DNA of 64,000 bases from Polaromonas eurypsychrophila (GCF_014641715.1 NZ_BMIG01000001.1:434001-498000); one strand, 5' to 3'. Counted from the stretch's first letter, positions 31,676 through 41,408 are shown. Notes: generated from the letters alone by a model not told the origin. A program made the numbers and translations.

Positions 31676-31705
31676 TGTCATCCCGGACTTGATCCGGGAT
31701 CCATG
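31676..31705. repeat. REP-like palindrome, copy 1
   Basis: TGTCATCCCGGACTTGATCC then GGGATCCATG, with 7-bp arms TCCCGGA/TCCGGGA and 5-base loop. The same 30-bp unit recurs at 33190–33220, with its tail GGTCCGCAATGACA. Confidence 0.75.
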
Positions 31706-31820
31706 TTGGATAACTCGCACAGCTTGGTTCACCACCGTTCGGGCTGAGTGTGTCGAAGCCGCCTCTTGCCTCGACGTTTCAGGCTTTGCCAACAAGCCGG
31801 GGGTTGCCCGGCGGCAACTC

Positions 31821-31850
31821 ACTTTCTTTTTGCGTGGCCAAAAAGAAAGT
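31821..31850. repeat. Dispersed A/T-rich hairpin repeat
   Basis: Perfect 12-bp arms ACTTTCTTTTTG (31821–31832) and CAAAAAGAAAGT (31839–31850), loop CGTGGC. A sequence of this type is scattered in many proteobacterial genomes, usually in intergenic islands. Confidence 0.7.
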
Positions 31851-32308
31851 AAGCAAAGAAAAAGGCGATCCGATGGTCTGGGTCCCCTGCGCTGCGCTTC
31901 GGGGCAATCTACGGTGCTCTGTAAAAGCGGGGTCTCGCTAGCACTCTCCCGGTTCAGACAATCGCGAGCCCTGATCCGCTTTGACCTGCGCTCCTCGGCC
32001 CAGCCCGACGGGTGGAGAAGAAAACCAATACCTGAGAAAAATCCGGAGTTTTTGAAGCGCAAAGCGCTTCAAGGACGGGAATCCCAACAGACCGTCACGT
32101 TTGCACGCGAGCGCAGCGCACGCGGCCAAATGAAGTCCCCCTCCATCGCCCAGCGGGGCGAGGGAGGGGCTAGGGGTGGGAGTGGGGAGTTGGAACTACT
32201 GTCGAGAACGGACTGTAGGCGCAGCGTGATGCATGAAAACATCTCGCCAACGCCGCAACTCAATGCGCATGGCTTGCGAGTCAAGCCCGCAATGACAATC
32301 CGGCGGGC

Positions 32309-33151
32309 TCAGCCCATCATGTTGCGCAGCGAGGCCTCGATGGCCGCTGCGGTGACCACCGGCTTTTCCATCGGAAACAGGTGGCTGCCGTCCAGCATCA
32401 TGATGCGGCCTTTGGTAACCTTTTCAGTCATCGCCATGCCGACCTGTTTCATCTCGGCCGACTGGCGCCCGCCGATGAAAGCCACCGGACATTTGAGCGG
32501 GTGCCGCTTGAGGAGGCCTTCCAGGTTGTGCGGCAAGGTGTTGTAGATCGCGGTTTCAACGTCGCGGTCAAAACTGAGCATGCGCTGGTTGTCACCTTCA
32601 CCCTGGGCATCGTGTGTGCCATGTTCGATGTAGTCGAGCAGCACCTGTTCGTCCCACTGCGCAAATGCCTTCTTGCTGCGGAAATGCGCCAGCACCTCGG
32701 CTTGACCCAGCCACTGGTGTTTGCGCTTGCGACTGATGGCGCCGGGCGAGATCGAGCCCACGAGTTGCGCGCGTTTGGCCACGCTCAATGCGGCGGCACG
32801 CCAGCCACCCAGAATCGGTGAATCAATCAGCAACACGCCGCGCAACGGCTGGCCGCCGATGTCGGGGTTGCGCGCCGCACACATCAGGCTCAAAAAACCG
32901 CCCAGCGAGTGACCGACCAGGAATACAGGCTGACCGGTTTTTTCCACGGCTTCGGCGCTGAAGTCGGCCAGTTGTTGCACCAGGTGCGGCCAGTTGCTGG
33001 TGACCGGGTAACGCGGGTCGTGACCGAATTTTTCAATGGCTCGCACCTGAAAGCCACGCGCCTTCAGGCTCTGGAACAAGACACCGTAGGTGCTTGCGGG
33101 AAAGCTGTTGCCGTGGGAGAAAATGATGAGGGGTTTGGTCAGGGCGGGCAC
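32309..33151 (-). CDS. Alpha/beta hydrolase
   Basis: A 280-residue cytoplasmic hydrolase of the serine type: HG oxyanion region FSHGNSFPASTY, nucleophile elbow VFLVGHSLGGFLS (Ser near residue 83), Asp near FDRDVE, and His in the terminal MLDGSHLFPMEK. The family holds esterases and lipases; substrate not predictable. It is framed by REP-like elements on both sides (31676 and 33190), as if inserted in or carried by repeats. Confidence 0.82.
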   Translation of the reverse strand: MPALTKPLIIFSHGNSFPASTYGVLFQSLKARGFQVRAIEKFGHDPRYPVTSNWPHLVQQLADFSAEAVEKTGQPVFLVGHSLGGFLSLMCAARNPDIGGQPLRGVLLIDSPILGGWRAAALSVAKRAQLVGSISPGAISRKRKHQWLGQAEVLAHFRSKKAFAQWDEQVLLDYIEHGTHDAQGEGDNQRMLSFDRDVETAIYNTLPHNLEGLLKRHPLKCPVAFIGGRQSAEMKQVGMAMTEKVTKGRIMMLDGSHLFPMEKPVVTAAAIEASLRNMMG

Positions 33152-33189
33152 GTGGTCTTTGTGGTTGGCGCGTACACGAACAGTTCGCT

Positions 33190-33253
33190 TGTCATCCCGG
33201 ACTTGATCCGGGATCCATGGGTTACGGATCAGGTCCGCAATGACAGACAGGGC
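33190..33253. repeat. REP-like palindrome, copy 2 with tail
   Basis: TCCCGGA (33195–33201) and TCCGGGA (33207–33213) form the hairpin; 20 bp on, GGATCAGGTCCGCAATGACA completes the element. Head and tail are the same as those of the copies on the other side of the hydrolase gene. Confidence 0.75.
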
Positions 33254-33276
33254 GCATCAGGCTGCCCCGTCCCGTG

Positions 33277-34104
33277 TCAAATCAACTTTTCTTCGGGCGA
33301 GGTTATTTTCTTGAGTGGCTGGTTGCGCGTCAGCGGCGTCAGCAGCGGCACCTGGGTTTCGCCACCGGTCCACATCGGGTCCTCGATGCTGTCGAAAACT
33401 TCGCGCAATTTTTTGCCCCAGTTGTTGTGCAGCATGCGGAAGTATGGGTTTTCGTGGTCGATACACACGACCTTGTCGGTCTGCAGCGCATTGGCTTCAT
33501 AAACCACCATGTCCAGCGGCAGGCCGACCGACAGGTTGGACTTGAGCGTCGAGTCCATGGACACCAGCGCGCATTTGGCGGCTTCGTCCAGCGGGGTGTC
33601 GGGCGTGATCACGCGGTCCAGCACCGGCTTGCCATATTTGGACTCGCCGACCTGAAAGTAGGGCGTCTCGGGCGTCGCTTCAATAAAGTTGCCGGCCGAA
33701 TAGACCTGGAACAGCCGCATGCCTTCGCCGCGAATCTGCCCGCCGAAAATCAGCGAGACATTGAACTCGACACCGGCATGTTTGAGGTCGTCAGCGTCAC
33801 GCTCATGCACGCGGCGGATCGCTGAGCCCAGCACCCGCGCCGCGTCGAACATGCTTTTGGCGTTCCAGATCGTGATCGGCGGGCCGCCTTCGGGATCCTT
33901 GAGCTGCTCGATCTGCAGGATCTCGCGCACCGATTGCGAGATCGACAAATTGCCGGCCGACAGCAGCACCATGAAGCGGTCTTCCGGTTTTTCATAAATG
34001 ATCATCTTTCGGAAAGTACTGATCTGGTCCAGCCCGGCGTTGGTCCGGGAGTCCGAGAGAAACACCAGGCCGGCGTTGAGTTTGATGGCGACGCAGTAAG
34101 TCAT
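33277..34104 (-). CDS. Anbu-type proteasome-like peptidase
   Basis: A 275-residue Ntn-hydrolase of the 'ancestral beta subunit' group: N-terminus MTYCVAIKLNAGLVFLSDSR, with Thr2 as catalytic nucleophile after Met removal, then TFRKMIIYEKPED, AGNLSISQSVREIL, FGGQIRGEGMRLFQVYSAGN and DSTLKSNLSVGLPLDMVVYE. Anbu forms helical or ring-shaped assemblies; peptidase activity has been difficult to show. It usually lies with an alpha-E protein, a transglutaminase-like protease and a circularly permuted ATP-grasp gene; none is present here, so this copy is an orphan. The next minus-strand gene upstream is mutS. Confidence 0.85.
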   Translation of the reverse strand: MTYCVAIKLNAGLVFLSDSRTNAGLDQISTFRKMIIYEKPEDRFMVLLSAGNLSISQSVREILQIEQLKDPEGGPPITIWNAKSMFDAARVLGSAIRRVHERDADDLKHAGVEFNVSLIFGGQIRGEGMRLFQVYSAGNFIEATPETPYFQVGESKYGKPVLDRVITPDTPLDEAAKCALVSMDSTLKSNLSVGLPLDMVVYEANALQTDKVVCIDHENPYFRMLHNNWGKKLREVFDSIEDPMWTGGETQVPLLTPLTRNQPLKKITSPEEKLI

Positions 34105-34128
34105 GAGAAATCGATAGTGGGTGAAAAG

Positions 34129-36753
34129 TCAGCCGGCGGCAAGCTTTTTGAGTTGGTAAAGAGCGTCCAGCGCTTCGCGCGGACTCAGTAGATCGGGGTT
34201 GATGCCGACCAGCGCTTTTTCGACAGCGCTGGCCTCAGGCGAAGGCTGTTCGGGCGGCGCGGCGAACAGGTCGACCTGAGCGCGCGTCGCATCCTGCTGG
34301 GTCTCCAGCGCGGCCAGCGCATGCCGCGCATGGTGGACGACACCGGCCGGCACACCGGCGAGTTTGGCCACGGCGATACCGTAACTCTTGCTGGCCGGGC
34401 CGGGCTCAATGTGGTGCAGGAACACGATGTCGGCGCCGGACTCGACCGCGCTGACATGGACATTAACGGCCGCATGGTGGCGCGCCGGGAATTCGGTGAG
34501 TTCGAAATAATGAGTGGCGAACAGCGTGAAGGCCTGGGTCTTGTTGTGCAGGTGCGCGGCAATGCCGCCGGCCAGCGCCAGGCCGTCGAAGGTCGAGGTG
34601 CCGCGGCCGATCTCGTCCATCAGCACCAGCGAATGCGGTGTGGCGGCGTGCAGGATTTGCGCGGCTTCCAGCATCTCGAGCATGAAGGTGGACTGGGCAT
34701 TGGCCACGTCGTCGGCCGCGCCTATGCGGGTCAGGATGGCGTCAATCGGGCCGAGCCGGCAACTGGCGGCCGGCACATACGAGCCCATGCTGGCCAGAAG
34801 CACAATCAGCGCGACCTGGCGCATATAGGTCGATTTGCCGCCCATGTTGGGGCCGGTGATGATCTGCATGCGGCTTTTGCCGCCCAGGTCGCAGTCGTTG
34901 GCAATAAAGGCGCCCCCGCTGGTTTCATCGAGTCGGGCCTCGACCACCGGATGCCTGCCTTCGCGGATGCTTATGCAGGGTTCCTTCACAAATACCGGCG
35001 CGGCCCAGTTCAATGTCAGCGAGCGTTCAGCCAGCGCGCACAACACATCCAGGCTGGCCAGTGCACGCGCTAGCCGGCTCAGCGCCGGTACAAAGTGCTG
35101 CAGTTCGTCCAGCAACTGCTCGTACAGCCATTTTTCGCGGGCCAGCGCGCGCTCCTGGGCCGACAGCGCCTTGTCTTCAAAAGCCTTGAGTTCAGGCGTG
35201 ATGTAACGCTCGGCGTTTTTCAGGGTCTGGCGGCGCCGGTAGTCGTCAGGTACCTTGGCGGCCTGGCCCTGCGTGACCTCGATGTAAAAACCATGCACCT
35301 TGTTGAACTGCACACGCAGATTGGCGATACCGGTGCGGGCGCGTTCGCGGCTTTCAAGGTCCAGCAAAAAGCCATCGCAGTTGGTCTGGATGCCGCGCAA
35401 CTCGTCGAGGTCGGCGTCGCAGCCGTGGTTGATCACGCCGCCGTCGCGGATCAGCGCGGCGGGTTCCTCCAGCAGATAACGCCCCAACAGCGCCGCACAG
35501 TCCGGTGGTGCCTGCAAATCCTCGAAGATAGTGGTCAAATACGCCTCTAGCCCATGCTGGTCGGGCGTGAGGCGCTCTGTTTTTTGTAGCGTCTGACATA
35601 GCGCCACCAGTTCGCGCGGGCGCACCTGGCGCAGTGCGATGCGTGCGGTGATGCGTTCGACGTCGCTGCAACCCTTGAGCCCGGCGCGCAGGCTTTGCTG
35701 CAGGCCACCGCGCAGCACCGTGATCGCGTCGAGCCGCGCCTGGGCCTGGCTGCGCTCGCGGCGCGGGCTCAGCAGCCAGCTTTTGAGTGCGCGGCTGCCC
35801 ATGCCGGTGCTGCAGGTGTCCAGCAGTGAAAACAGTGTGGGCGAATCCTCGCCGCGCAGGGTTTGTGTCAATTCGAGGTTGCGGCGCGTGGTTTGCGGCA
35901 GCTCGATCAGCTCACCCGAGCGCACCACCTGCAGGCTGTGCACATGTGGCAGGGTCCGGCCCTGCGTGTGTTCCGCATACCCGAGCAGGGCTGAGGCCGC
36001 TGCATGGGCTTCCGGCAAGGCTTCGGCGTTCCAGGAAGCGAGCGAAGCGACCTGTAACTGCGCCAGCAGCCGGCGCGCACCGAGTGCCGCATCGAACTGC
36101 CAGGCCGGGCGGGCGCTGACGGCGCAGCGCTGGGTTTTCAGGCGCTGCTCGAAGGCAGCCGTGACCTCGACGTTGTAGAGCAACTCGCTGGGCGCGATGC
36201 GCGCAATCCAGGCTTCAAGCTCGTCGGCCGGGCAATGTGCCAGGTGGATCACGCCCTGGGTCACGCTGAGCCAGGCCAGGCCGCAGCTGTTGCGCAGGCC
36301 CTGGTGCACGGCCAGCAGAATCGATTCGGTCTTGTCGCTGAGCAGTTCGGTGTCGGTCAGGGTGCCGGGCGTGACGACGCGCACCACCTTGCGTTCAACC
36401 GGGCCCTTGGCGGTGGCAACGTCGCCGACCTGCTCGCAGATTGCCACCGACTCACCGAGTTTGATCAGTTTGGCCAGATAGCCTTCGAGCGAATGGAAGG
36501 GCACACCGGCCATCACCACCGGTTCTCCTGCCGACTGGCCGCGCCGGGTCAGTGTGATGTCGAGCAGGCGTGCGGCCTTTTCGGCATCGGCATAAAACAG
36601 CTCATAAAAGTCGCCCATGCGGTAGAGCAGCAGCGTGTCCGGGTAGTCAGCCTTCAGCCCAAAGTACTGGACCATCATGGGCGTGTGTTTTCCGCCCGCA
36701 GCGGGGGCGGTGTCGGCAATCTCCGCAACGGTGTCGGAATGGGAAAGGTTCAC
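34129..36753 (-). CDS. mutS: DNA mismatch repair protein MutS
   Basis: An 874-residue MutS. Mismatch-binding domain: [20 protein letters not shown] then [10 protein letters not shown] (the FxE lineage) near residue 45; connector and lever domains in the middle; C-terminal ATPase with [13 protein letters not shown] (Walker A near 620), [12 protein letters not shown], and [10 protein letters not shown]. It recognises mispairs with MutL. The start is a GTG at 36753; no strong ribosome site is visible. The ORF has the normal length. Confidence 0.95.
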   Translation of the reverse strand: MNLSHSDTVAEIADTAPAAGGKHTPMMVQYFGLKADYPDTLLLYRMGDFYELFYADAEKAARLLDITLTRRGQSAGEPVVMAGVPFHSLEGYLAKLIKLGESVAICEQVGDVATAKGPVERKVVRVVTPGTLTDTELLSDKTESILLAVHQGLRNSCGLAWLSVTQGVIHLAHCPADELEAWIARIAPSELLYNVEVTAAFEQRLKTQRCAVSARPAWQFDAALGARRLLAQLQVASLASWNAEALPEAHAAASALLGYAEHTQGRTLPHVHSLQVVRSGELIELPQTTRRNLELTQTLRGEDSPTLFSLLDTCSTGMGSRALKSWLLSPRRERSQAQARLDAITVLRGGLQQSLRAGLKGCSDVERITARIALRQVRPRELVALCQTLQKTERLTPDQHGLEAYLTTIFEDLQAPPDCAALLGRYLLEEPAALIRDGGVINHGCDADLDELRGIQTNCDGFLLDLESRERARTGIANLRVQFNKVHGFYIEVTQGQAAKVPDDYRRRQTLKNAERYITPELKAFEDKALSAQERALAREKWLYEQLLDELQHFVPALSRLARALASLDVLCALAERSLTLNWAAPVFVKEPCISIREGRHPVVEARLDETSGGAFIANDCDLGGKSRMQIITGPNMGGKSTYMRQVALIVLLASMGSYVPAASCRLGPIDAILTRIGAADDVANAQSTFMLEMLEAAQILHAATPHSLVLMDEIGRGTSTFDGLALAGGIAAHLHNKTQAFTLFATHYFELTEFPARHHAAVNVHVSAVESGADIVFLHHIEPGPASKSYGIAVAKLAGVPAGVVHHARHALAALETQQDATRAQVDLFAAPPEQPSPEASAVEKALVGINPDLLSPREALDALYQLKKLAAG

Positions 36754-37005
36754 GGAAGGTTCTGGCGTGGCTCAGGCGGGAGGGAAAGGGCCGGCAAGGC
36801 GGCGCAGCGGCAGCACGACCGGTGAAAATAATAGCACTTGCGCGCCCGCGCATGCCCTGCGGGTGCGCCAAGTCAGGTATTTACAGGCGAGCTGCGGCTG
36901 TGTAAAGCGACATTTCACTACAAATATTGGTGTGGACGGCGCTTAAACTCAGGAGGGCATCGCACACAGGCGCGATAGCTGCCGTTTTTAACCAAGGACC
37001 TGTCC
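36754..37005. other. Intergenic region upstream of mutS and the pigment-cluster + strand genes
   Basis: Divergent promoters for mutS and the flavoprotein gene must lie here. I do not see a convincing consensus promoter. AAGGA lies before the flavoprotein ATG at 37006. Confidence 0.4.
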
Positions 37006-38385
37006 ATGACCGAGCCCCACTCGCCCACTTCTTTCTGCAATGCTGGGGACGCCGAATGTGATGTGCTGGTCATAGGTGGTGGCCCTGCTGGTGCCACGGC
37101 GGGTGCCCTGCTGGCACAGCGTGGCCACAAGGTGGTGGTGCTTGAAAAAGAGCATCACCCACGTTTTCACATCGGCGAGTCGCTGCTTCCCGCCAACTTG
37201 TCTCTGCTTGAAAAGCTGGGTGTAGCCGACGCTGTCAAAGCCATCGGGATGGAAAAGTGGGGCGCCGAATTTGTCTCTCCCTGGCATGCCGCCAAAAGCC
37301 AGACCTTTGCATTTGCCGACGCTTGGGACAAATCCATGCCGTTTTCCTACCAGGTGCGGCGTTCCGAGTTTGATGAAATTTTGATTCGCAATGCGGCCCG
37401 GCTCGGTGCCGAGGTGATTGAAGGCTGCCGTGTCAGGGGCGTAGATTTTGCGCCTGACGGCAGCGGCGCCACGGTGCAGGCGCAGCACGAAGACGGCAGC
37501 AGCGCTCGCTGGCGCACGCGTTTTGTGGTGGACGCCTCGGGACGCGACACCGTGCTCGGCAAGCAGTTCGACATGAAACGCCGCAATCCCAAACACAACA
37601 GTTCGGCGCTCTACGGCCACTTCACCGGCGCGACGCGGCATCCGGGCCAGGACGAAGGCAACATCACGATTTTCTGGTTCGACCACGGCTGGTTCTGGTT
37701 CATCCCGCTGACCGACGGCTTCACCAGCATAGGCGCGGTGGTCTGGCCGCACTACCTCAAGAGCCGGACCAAGCCGGTCAGGGAGTTTTTCCTCGACACC
37801 ATCGCCCTGTGCCCGGCGCTCGCCGAGCGACTGGCTGGTGCCACGCTTTCTTCGGAGGTGGAAGCCACCGGCAATTTTTCTTACGCCTGCGACCGGACCC
37901 ATGGCCCCGGCTACGTGATGATCGGCGACGCCTTCACCTTCATCGACCCGGTGTTTTCATCGGGCGTGATGCTGGCGATGCAAGGTGGTTTTGTCGGTGC
38001 CGAGACGGTGGACATCTGTCTGCGCCAGCCGGCCAAAGCCGCTGAGGCGCTTGCCCACTTCGACCGCCAGGTGCGCAAGGGTCCCAAGGAGTTTTCGTGG
38101 TTCATCTACCGCGTGACCAACCCGACCATGCGTGACCTGTTCATGGCACCCAACAATGTCTGGCGCGTCAAGGAAGCCTTGTTGTCCATGTTGGCGGGTG
38201 ATATTTTCGGCAAGACACCGATTTGGCGCTCATTGGCTGCGCTCAAGGGTATTTTCTACGTCGCCTCGGCGTTGAACTTCAAACGCTCCTGGCACGCAAT
38301 GCGTTTGCGCAAGGCCAACATCCGTGTTGTGGATGCCGTGGATAGCGTCGAGCAGCCAGCGCATGGCGCGCCAATCGCGCGCTGA
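37006..38385 (+). CDS. FAD-dependent oxidoreductase, flavin halogenase-like (aryl-polyene cluster)
   Basis: A 459-residue flavoprotein. GGGPAGATAGALLAQRGHKV (dinucleotide fold near residue 22) and LEKEHHPRFHIGESLLP are typical; GWFWFIPLTDGF contains the W-x-W-x-I-P motif that marks tryptophan-halogenase-family enzymes, and YVMIGDAFTFIDPVFSSGV is the second FAD block. In xanthomonadin-type clusters a protein of this family acts on the polyene head group; whether it halogenates or oxidises cannot be told. It starts a + strand trio with an acyltransferase (3-bp gap) and a glycosyltransferase, convergent with the main polyketide operon. Confidence 0.82.
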   Translation: MTEPHSPTSFCNAGDAECDVLVIGGGPAGATAGALLAQRGHKVVVLEKEHHPRFHIGESLLPANLSLLEKLGVADAVKAIGMEKWGAEFVSPWHAAKSQTFAFADAWDKSMPFSYQVRRSEFDEILIRNAARLGAEVIEGCRVRGVDFAPDGSGATVQAQHEDGSSARWRTRFVVDASGRDTVLGKQFDMKRRNPKHNSSALYGHFTGATRHPGQDEGNITIFWFDHGWFWFIPLTDGFTSIGAVVWPHYLKSRTKPVREFFLDTIALCPALAERLAGATLSSEVEATGNFSYACDRTHGPGYVMIGDAFTFIDPVFSSGVMLAMQGGFVGAETVDICLRQPAKAAEALAHFDRQVRKGPKEFSWFIYRVTNPTMRDLFMAPNNVWRVKEALLSMLAGDIFGKTPIWRSLAALKGIFYVASALNFKRSWHAMRLRKANIRVVDAVDSVEQPAHGAPIAR

Positions 38386-38388
38386 GCC

Positions 38389-39204
38389 ATGAACTACAAA
38401 CCGCAAGTTCTGCTCGATGAACCGCTGAAGATGCAGGTCGGGCGTACCCGCCTGCACGAGTCTCTTCGCATGCACCTGGGTTACCTCGTGCTTGGCGTGA
38501 TTTGCCTGAGCGTCACGCTGTTGGCTTTTCCAATGCGTGCGCTGCTGCCGCGTGTGTTGAGCAAGCGCCTGGGCCGCAAGCTGGTCACGCTGACCACGCG
38601 TATCTACTTGCGCTTTCTGGTGCGCATGGGTGCCTGCCGCTTTGATCTTTCAGAACTGGATGCGCTCAGCGATGGACCGGCCATGGTGATTGCGCCCAAC
38701 CACCCCTGCCTGCTCGACGCGGTGATGATTCTCTCGCGCCTGCCCGGTGCCGCCTGCATCATGAAGGCCGAGCTGGTCAATAGCGTTTTCTTTGGCGCGG
38801 GCGCCAGACTGGCAGGCTATATCCGCAACACACCGCTTCGCACCATGGTGCAGCTCGGCGTCGACGATCTGGCCAACGGCAGCCACCTGTTGCTGTTCCC
38901 CGAAGGCACGCGCACCCCGCGGTTTCCAGTGGGCGCGATGCAGGGCACAACCGGTCTGATCGCGAAAAAGGCCGGCGTGCCGGTGCAAACGGTGTTCATC
39001 GAAACCGATTCAGGTTTTCTCGGAAAAGGTTGGTCCTTGCTGTGGACACCGAAAATGCCGATCACTTACCGGGTGCGGCTCGGCAGGCGTTTCGAGCCGC
39101 CTCGCGACACGGCACAATTTGTCTGCGAACTTGAACACTACTTCCAGTCCGAGCTTGCGCACGCACAGTTGCCAGATTTTCCTGTCAAGGCGCCGCCGGC
39201 CTGA
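38389..39204 (+). CDS. 1-acyl-glycerol-3-phosphate acyltransferase-like protein (PlsC family)
   Basis: A 271-residue membrane-associated acyltransferase: HX4D catalytic motif NHPCLLDAVM near residue 100 and FPEGTRTPRF near residue 170, with a hydrophobic N-terminal segment (LGYLVLGVICLSVTLLAF). Homologues in aryl-polyene and xanthomonadin clusters attach the polyene acid to a lipid or carrier. Start 3 bp after the flavoprotein stop; probably translated from the same message. Confidence 0.82.
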   Translation: MNYKPQVLLDEPLKMQVGRTRLHESLRMHLGYLVLGVICLSVTLLAFPMRALLPRVLSKRLGRKLVTLTTRIYLRFLVRMGACRFDLSELDALSDGPAMVIAPNHPCLLDAVMILSRLPGAACIMKAELVNSVFFGAGARLAGYIRNTPLRTMVQLGVDDLANGSHLLLFPEGTRTPRFPVGAMQGTTGLIAKKAGVPVQTVFIETDSGFLGKGWSLLWTPKMPITYRVRLGRRFEPPRDTAQFVCELEHYFQSELAHAQLPDFPVKAPPA

Positions 39205-39245
39205 GCTACAGTTCCCTGATCTCCACCGCCCTCTCGTTGACGCCG

Positions 39246-40034
39246 ATGACAGACTCCTCAACCAGCACCCCGTCCCGCAGCGCCTCGCCTTCCCACCTCG
39301 TCCTGATTCCCAGCTACAACCCCGGCCCCAAGGTGTATGAGACCGTGCGCTCGGCGCGCGCTCAGTGGACGCCGGTGTGGGTGGTGGTCGATGGCAGCAC
39401 CGATGACAGCGCCGCTGGCCTCCAGGCCTTGGCCGCGCAGGACCCCGGCCTGCATGTGATCGTGCTGCCCCACAACGTCGGCAAGGGCGCCGCAGTGTTG
39501 CACGGCATTGATCTGGCTGCCCGGCAAGGGTTGACGCATGTGCTGACGATGGACTCGGATGGCCAGCATCCGGCGCATTTGATTCCCGAGTTCATGGCGA
39601 CCTCGGCTGCCCAACCCGCGGTGATGGTGCTCGGTGTGCCGGTGTTTGCGGCGGATGCACCGCGCCTGCGCGTGAACGGACGCAAGGTGTCTAACGGTTG
39701 GGCCAACCTGGAAACCCTGTGGGCGGGCATCGGTGACTCGCTGTTCGGTTTTCGCGTGTACCCGATTGAGCCGCTGCGGCGCGTCATGCACGGTCAGCGC
39801 TGGATGCGCCGCTTCGATTTTGACCCCGAGGCGGTGGTGCGCATGTGCTGGCTGGGAGTCAAACCTGTCAACATTCCCGCCACGGTAAAGTATTTCCGGC
39901 CTGACGAAGGCGGCGTGTCCCATTTCAACTACCTGCGCGACAACCTGCTGCTGACCTGGATGCATTCCAGGCTGCTGCTGGGATTTATTGTGCGCTTGCC
40001 GCTACTGCTTTGGCGGCGCATCGAAGGCGCGTAG
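39246..40034 (+). CDS. Family 2 glycosyltransferase
   Basis: A 262-residue GT2 protein: LVLIPSYNPGPKVYETVRSA, WVVVDGSTDDSAAGLQALA (DxD-like), HVLTMDSDGQHPAHLIPEFM and a C-terminal ...FRPDEGGVSHFNYLRDNLLL and membrane-like LLLGFIVRLPLLLWRR. GT2 enzymes of aryl-polyene clusters are thought to add a sugar or handle the polyene lipid. The ATG at 39246 is preferred to a TTG 9 bases upstream. Third and last + strand gene of the trio; the following 121 bp carry two hairpins. Confidence 0.8.
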   Translation: MTDSSTSTPSRSASPSHLVLIPSYNPGPKVYETVRSARAQWTPVWVVVDGSTDDSAAGLQALAAQDPGLHVIVLPHNVGKGAAVLHGIDLAARQGLTHVLTMDSDGQHPAHLIPEFMATSAAQPAVMVLGVPVFAADAPRLRVNGRKVSNGWANLETLWAGIGDSLFGFRVYPIEPLRRVMHGQRWMRRFDFDPEAVVRMCWLGVKPVNIPATVKYFRPDEGGVSHFNYLRDNLLLTWMHSRLLLGFIVRLPLLLWRRIEGA

Positions 40035-40076
40035 CTCGAAGCAAACGAGGCCTCCGTCTTTTTCAAGCAGGGGCCG

Positions 40077-40155
40077 CGGGTCCGGCTTTGCCGGCCCGCA
40101 GGCGCAGCGCCCCCTCGGGGGGCAGAGAGCTACGCGAAGCGAACGAACGTGGGGG
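40077..40155. repeat. GC-rich double hairpin repeat at the convergence of the pigment genes
   Basis: Hairpin 1: CGGG-T-CCGGC with GCCGG-CCCG (40077–40098, loop TTT). Hairpin 2: CCCCC with GGGGG (40110–40121, loop TC), then GCGAAGCGAACGAACGTGGG, then GGCT. A very similar string, AGCCCCCTTGGGGGGCAGCG then ...GCGAGCGTGGGGGCT, lies in the end of trmJ. This family is familiar from Comamonadaceae and here may also act as terminator for both converging operons. Confidence 0.65.
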
Positions 40156-40887
40156 CTATATCATCCCGCCGTTGATCGAGATGATTTGCCCGCTGATGTA
40201 GGCAGCTTTGTCTGACGCCAAAAAACCCACCAGGTCGGCCACTTCTTCGGCCTTGCCGGCGCGTTTCATCGGCACCATGGTGTTGATGATTTCGGGGCTG
40301 AAACTGTCCTTGGTCATGGCGGTGTCTATGATGCCGGGCGCCACCGCGTTGACGGTGATGCCACGGCTGGCGACTTCGAGCGCCAGGGATTTGGTGGCGG
40401 CATGCAACGCGCCCTTGGCCGCCGAATAGTTGACCTGCCCGCGGTTGCCGGCCACGGCGGCGACCGAGGTGATGGTGATGATGCGGCCCCAGCGCGTGCG
40501 GATCATGGGCAGGGTCAGAGGCTGGGTTACATGGAAAAAACCATTGAGCGATACATCGAGCACGCGCTGCCACTGGGCCAGTCGCATGCCCGGAAACACG
40601 GCATCGTCATGGATGCCGGCGTTGTTGACCAACACCTGAACAGGCCCGTCTTCCAGCAAGGCGTTGATCGCTGTTGCTGTTGCTTGTGCATCGGTCACGT
40701 CAAAGGCTATCGCCTGGGCCAGACCGCCGCCGGCGACGATGTCGGCCGCCAGCGCCTGCGCGGTGGCCAGGTTGCCGTTGGCGTGGACGATGACGCTGTA
40801 ACCGTCGGTCGCAAGCCGCCGGCAGATGGCCGAACCGATGCCGCCGCTGCCGCCGGTGACAAGTGCGCGTTTGGGAGGGGTGCTCAT
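40156..40887 (-). CDS. 3-oxoacyl-ACP reductase (FabG type), pigment cluster
   Basis: A 243-residue short-chain dehydrogenase: TGGSGGIGSAICRRL at the N-terminus, NNAGIHDDAVFP, catalytic Ser in ITSVAAVAGN, and YSAAKGALHAATKSLALEVA (YxxxK). In aryl-polyene biosynthesis the ketoreductase sets the double bonds of the polyene with a dehydratase. Last gene of the 13-gene minus-strand operon; ends at the hairpin repeat. Confidence 0.88.
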   Translation of the reverse strand: MSTPPKRALVTGGSGGIGSAICRRLATDGYSVIVHANGNLATAQALAADIVAGGGLAQAIAFDVTDAQATATAINALLEDGPVQVLVNNAGIHDDAVFPGMRLAQWQRVLDVSLNGFFHVTQPLTLPMIRTRWGRIITITSVAAVAGNRGQVNYSAAKGALHAATKSLALEVASRGITVNAVAPGIIDTAMTKDSFSPEIINTMVPMKRAGKAEEVADLVGFLASDKAAYISGQIISINGGMI

Positions 40888-40913
40888 GGGTTTCTCCTTG
40901 GGGGTAGCCCGGT

Positions 40914-41408
40914 TTAGCCAGGGGCGACGGACGGCAATGACAGCGCGGAGGCATCAAGCACCACCACAGCGCGTCCACTGAGCAGCGCTGTGTCGCCGGC
41001 ATTCACCGCAAAGCTGTACAACACCGTGTTGTCGTCGCCGGTGATACGTTCCGCGCTGATCCGCAGCGGCGCAGCAACGGTGTCCAGTCGGTCCGTATGC
41101 AAGGTCACGCTGCGGATGCTGGCGAGGTAGCCGGCGCGTGGGACAGAATAGGCATCCAGACTGGTCGTCATGCTTTCGGCCACCAGCGCGCCGTGTACTG
41201 CCATGGCCTGCGCCGCGTATTCGACACCGCAAGCGGCACCGAGTCGGCCCTGAGCGCGCAGCGGATTGTCGGCGGCCTGGTGGCTGCTGGCTTGGCACTC
41301 GATGCGGTCGCCGTCCCAGGCTGTGACAGTGGCCAGCAGGCACATATTGCCCTGGTGCGGGATGCGCCTGGCAATTTCGTCGTGGTTCAGCGTGCGGGGC
41401 GGATTCAT
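40914..41408 (-). CDS. Hot-dog-fold 3-hydroxyacyl-ACP dehydratase-like (ApeP type)
   Basis: A 164-residue protein with the ApeP-like opening PHQGNMCLLATVTAWDGDRI and hot-dog features NPLRAQGRLGAACGVEYAAQ. Not a canonical FabZ, but the same fold; in APE clusters such proteins accompany a FabZ-like ApeI to dehydrate polyene intermediates. Its ATG overlaps the stop of the ketosynthase-like partner (41405–41408, ATGA). Confidence 0.75.
   Translation of the reverse strand: MNPPRTLNHDEIARRIPHQGNMCLLATVTAWDGDRIECQASSHQAADNPLRAQGRLGAACGVEYAAQAMAVHGALVAESMTTSLDAYSVPRAGYLASIRSVTLHTDRLDTVAAPLRISAERITGDDNTVLYSFAVNAGDTALLSGRAVVVLDASALSLPSVAPG

Larger units (their letters stand above)
31636..32308. repeat. 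Repeat-rich intergenic region
   Basis: No real gene in about 670 bp. Contents: a REP-like inverted repeat TCCCGGA/TCCGGGA (31681–31699), a perfect hairpin ACTTTCTTTTTG/CAAAAAGAAAGT (31821–31850) followed by AAGCAAAGAAAAAGGCGA, a GC-rich zone with repeated GGGGAG/AGGGG (32145–32200), and a REP tail ending CAAGCCCGCAATGACA (32284–32296). Open frames here are the well-known chance translations of this kind of repeat. Confidence 0.7.

Noticed and set aside
31182-32546. Long + strand frame overlapping uppP and the repeat region
   Set aside because: Shadow of uppP then translation of intergenic repeats; no protein family.
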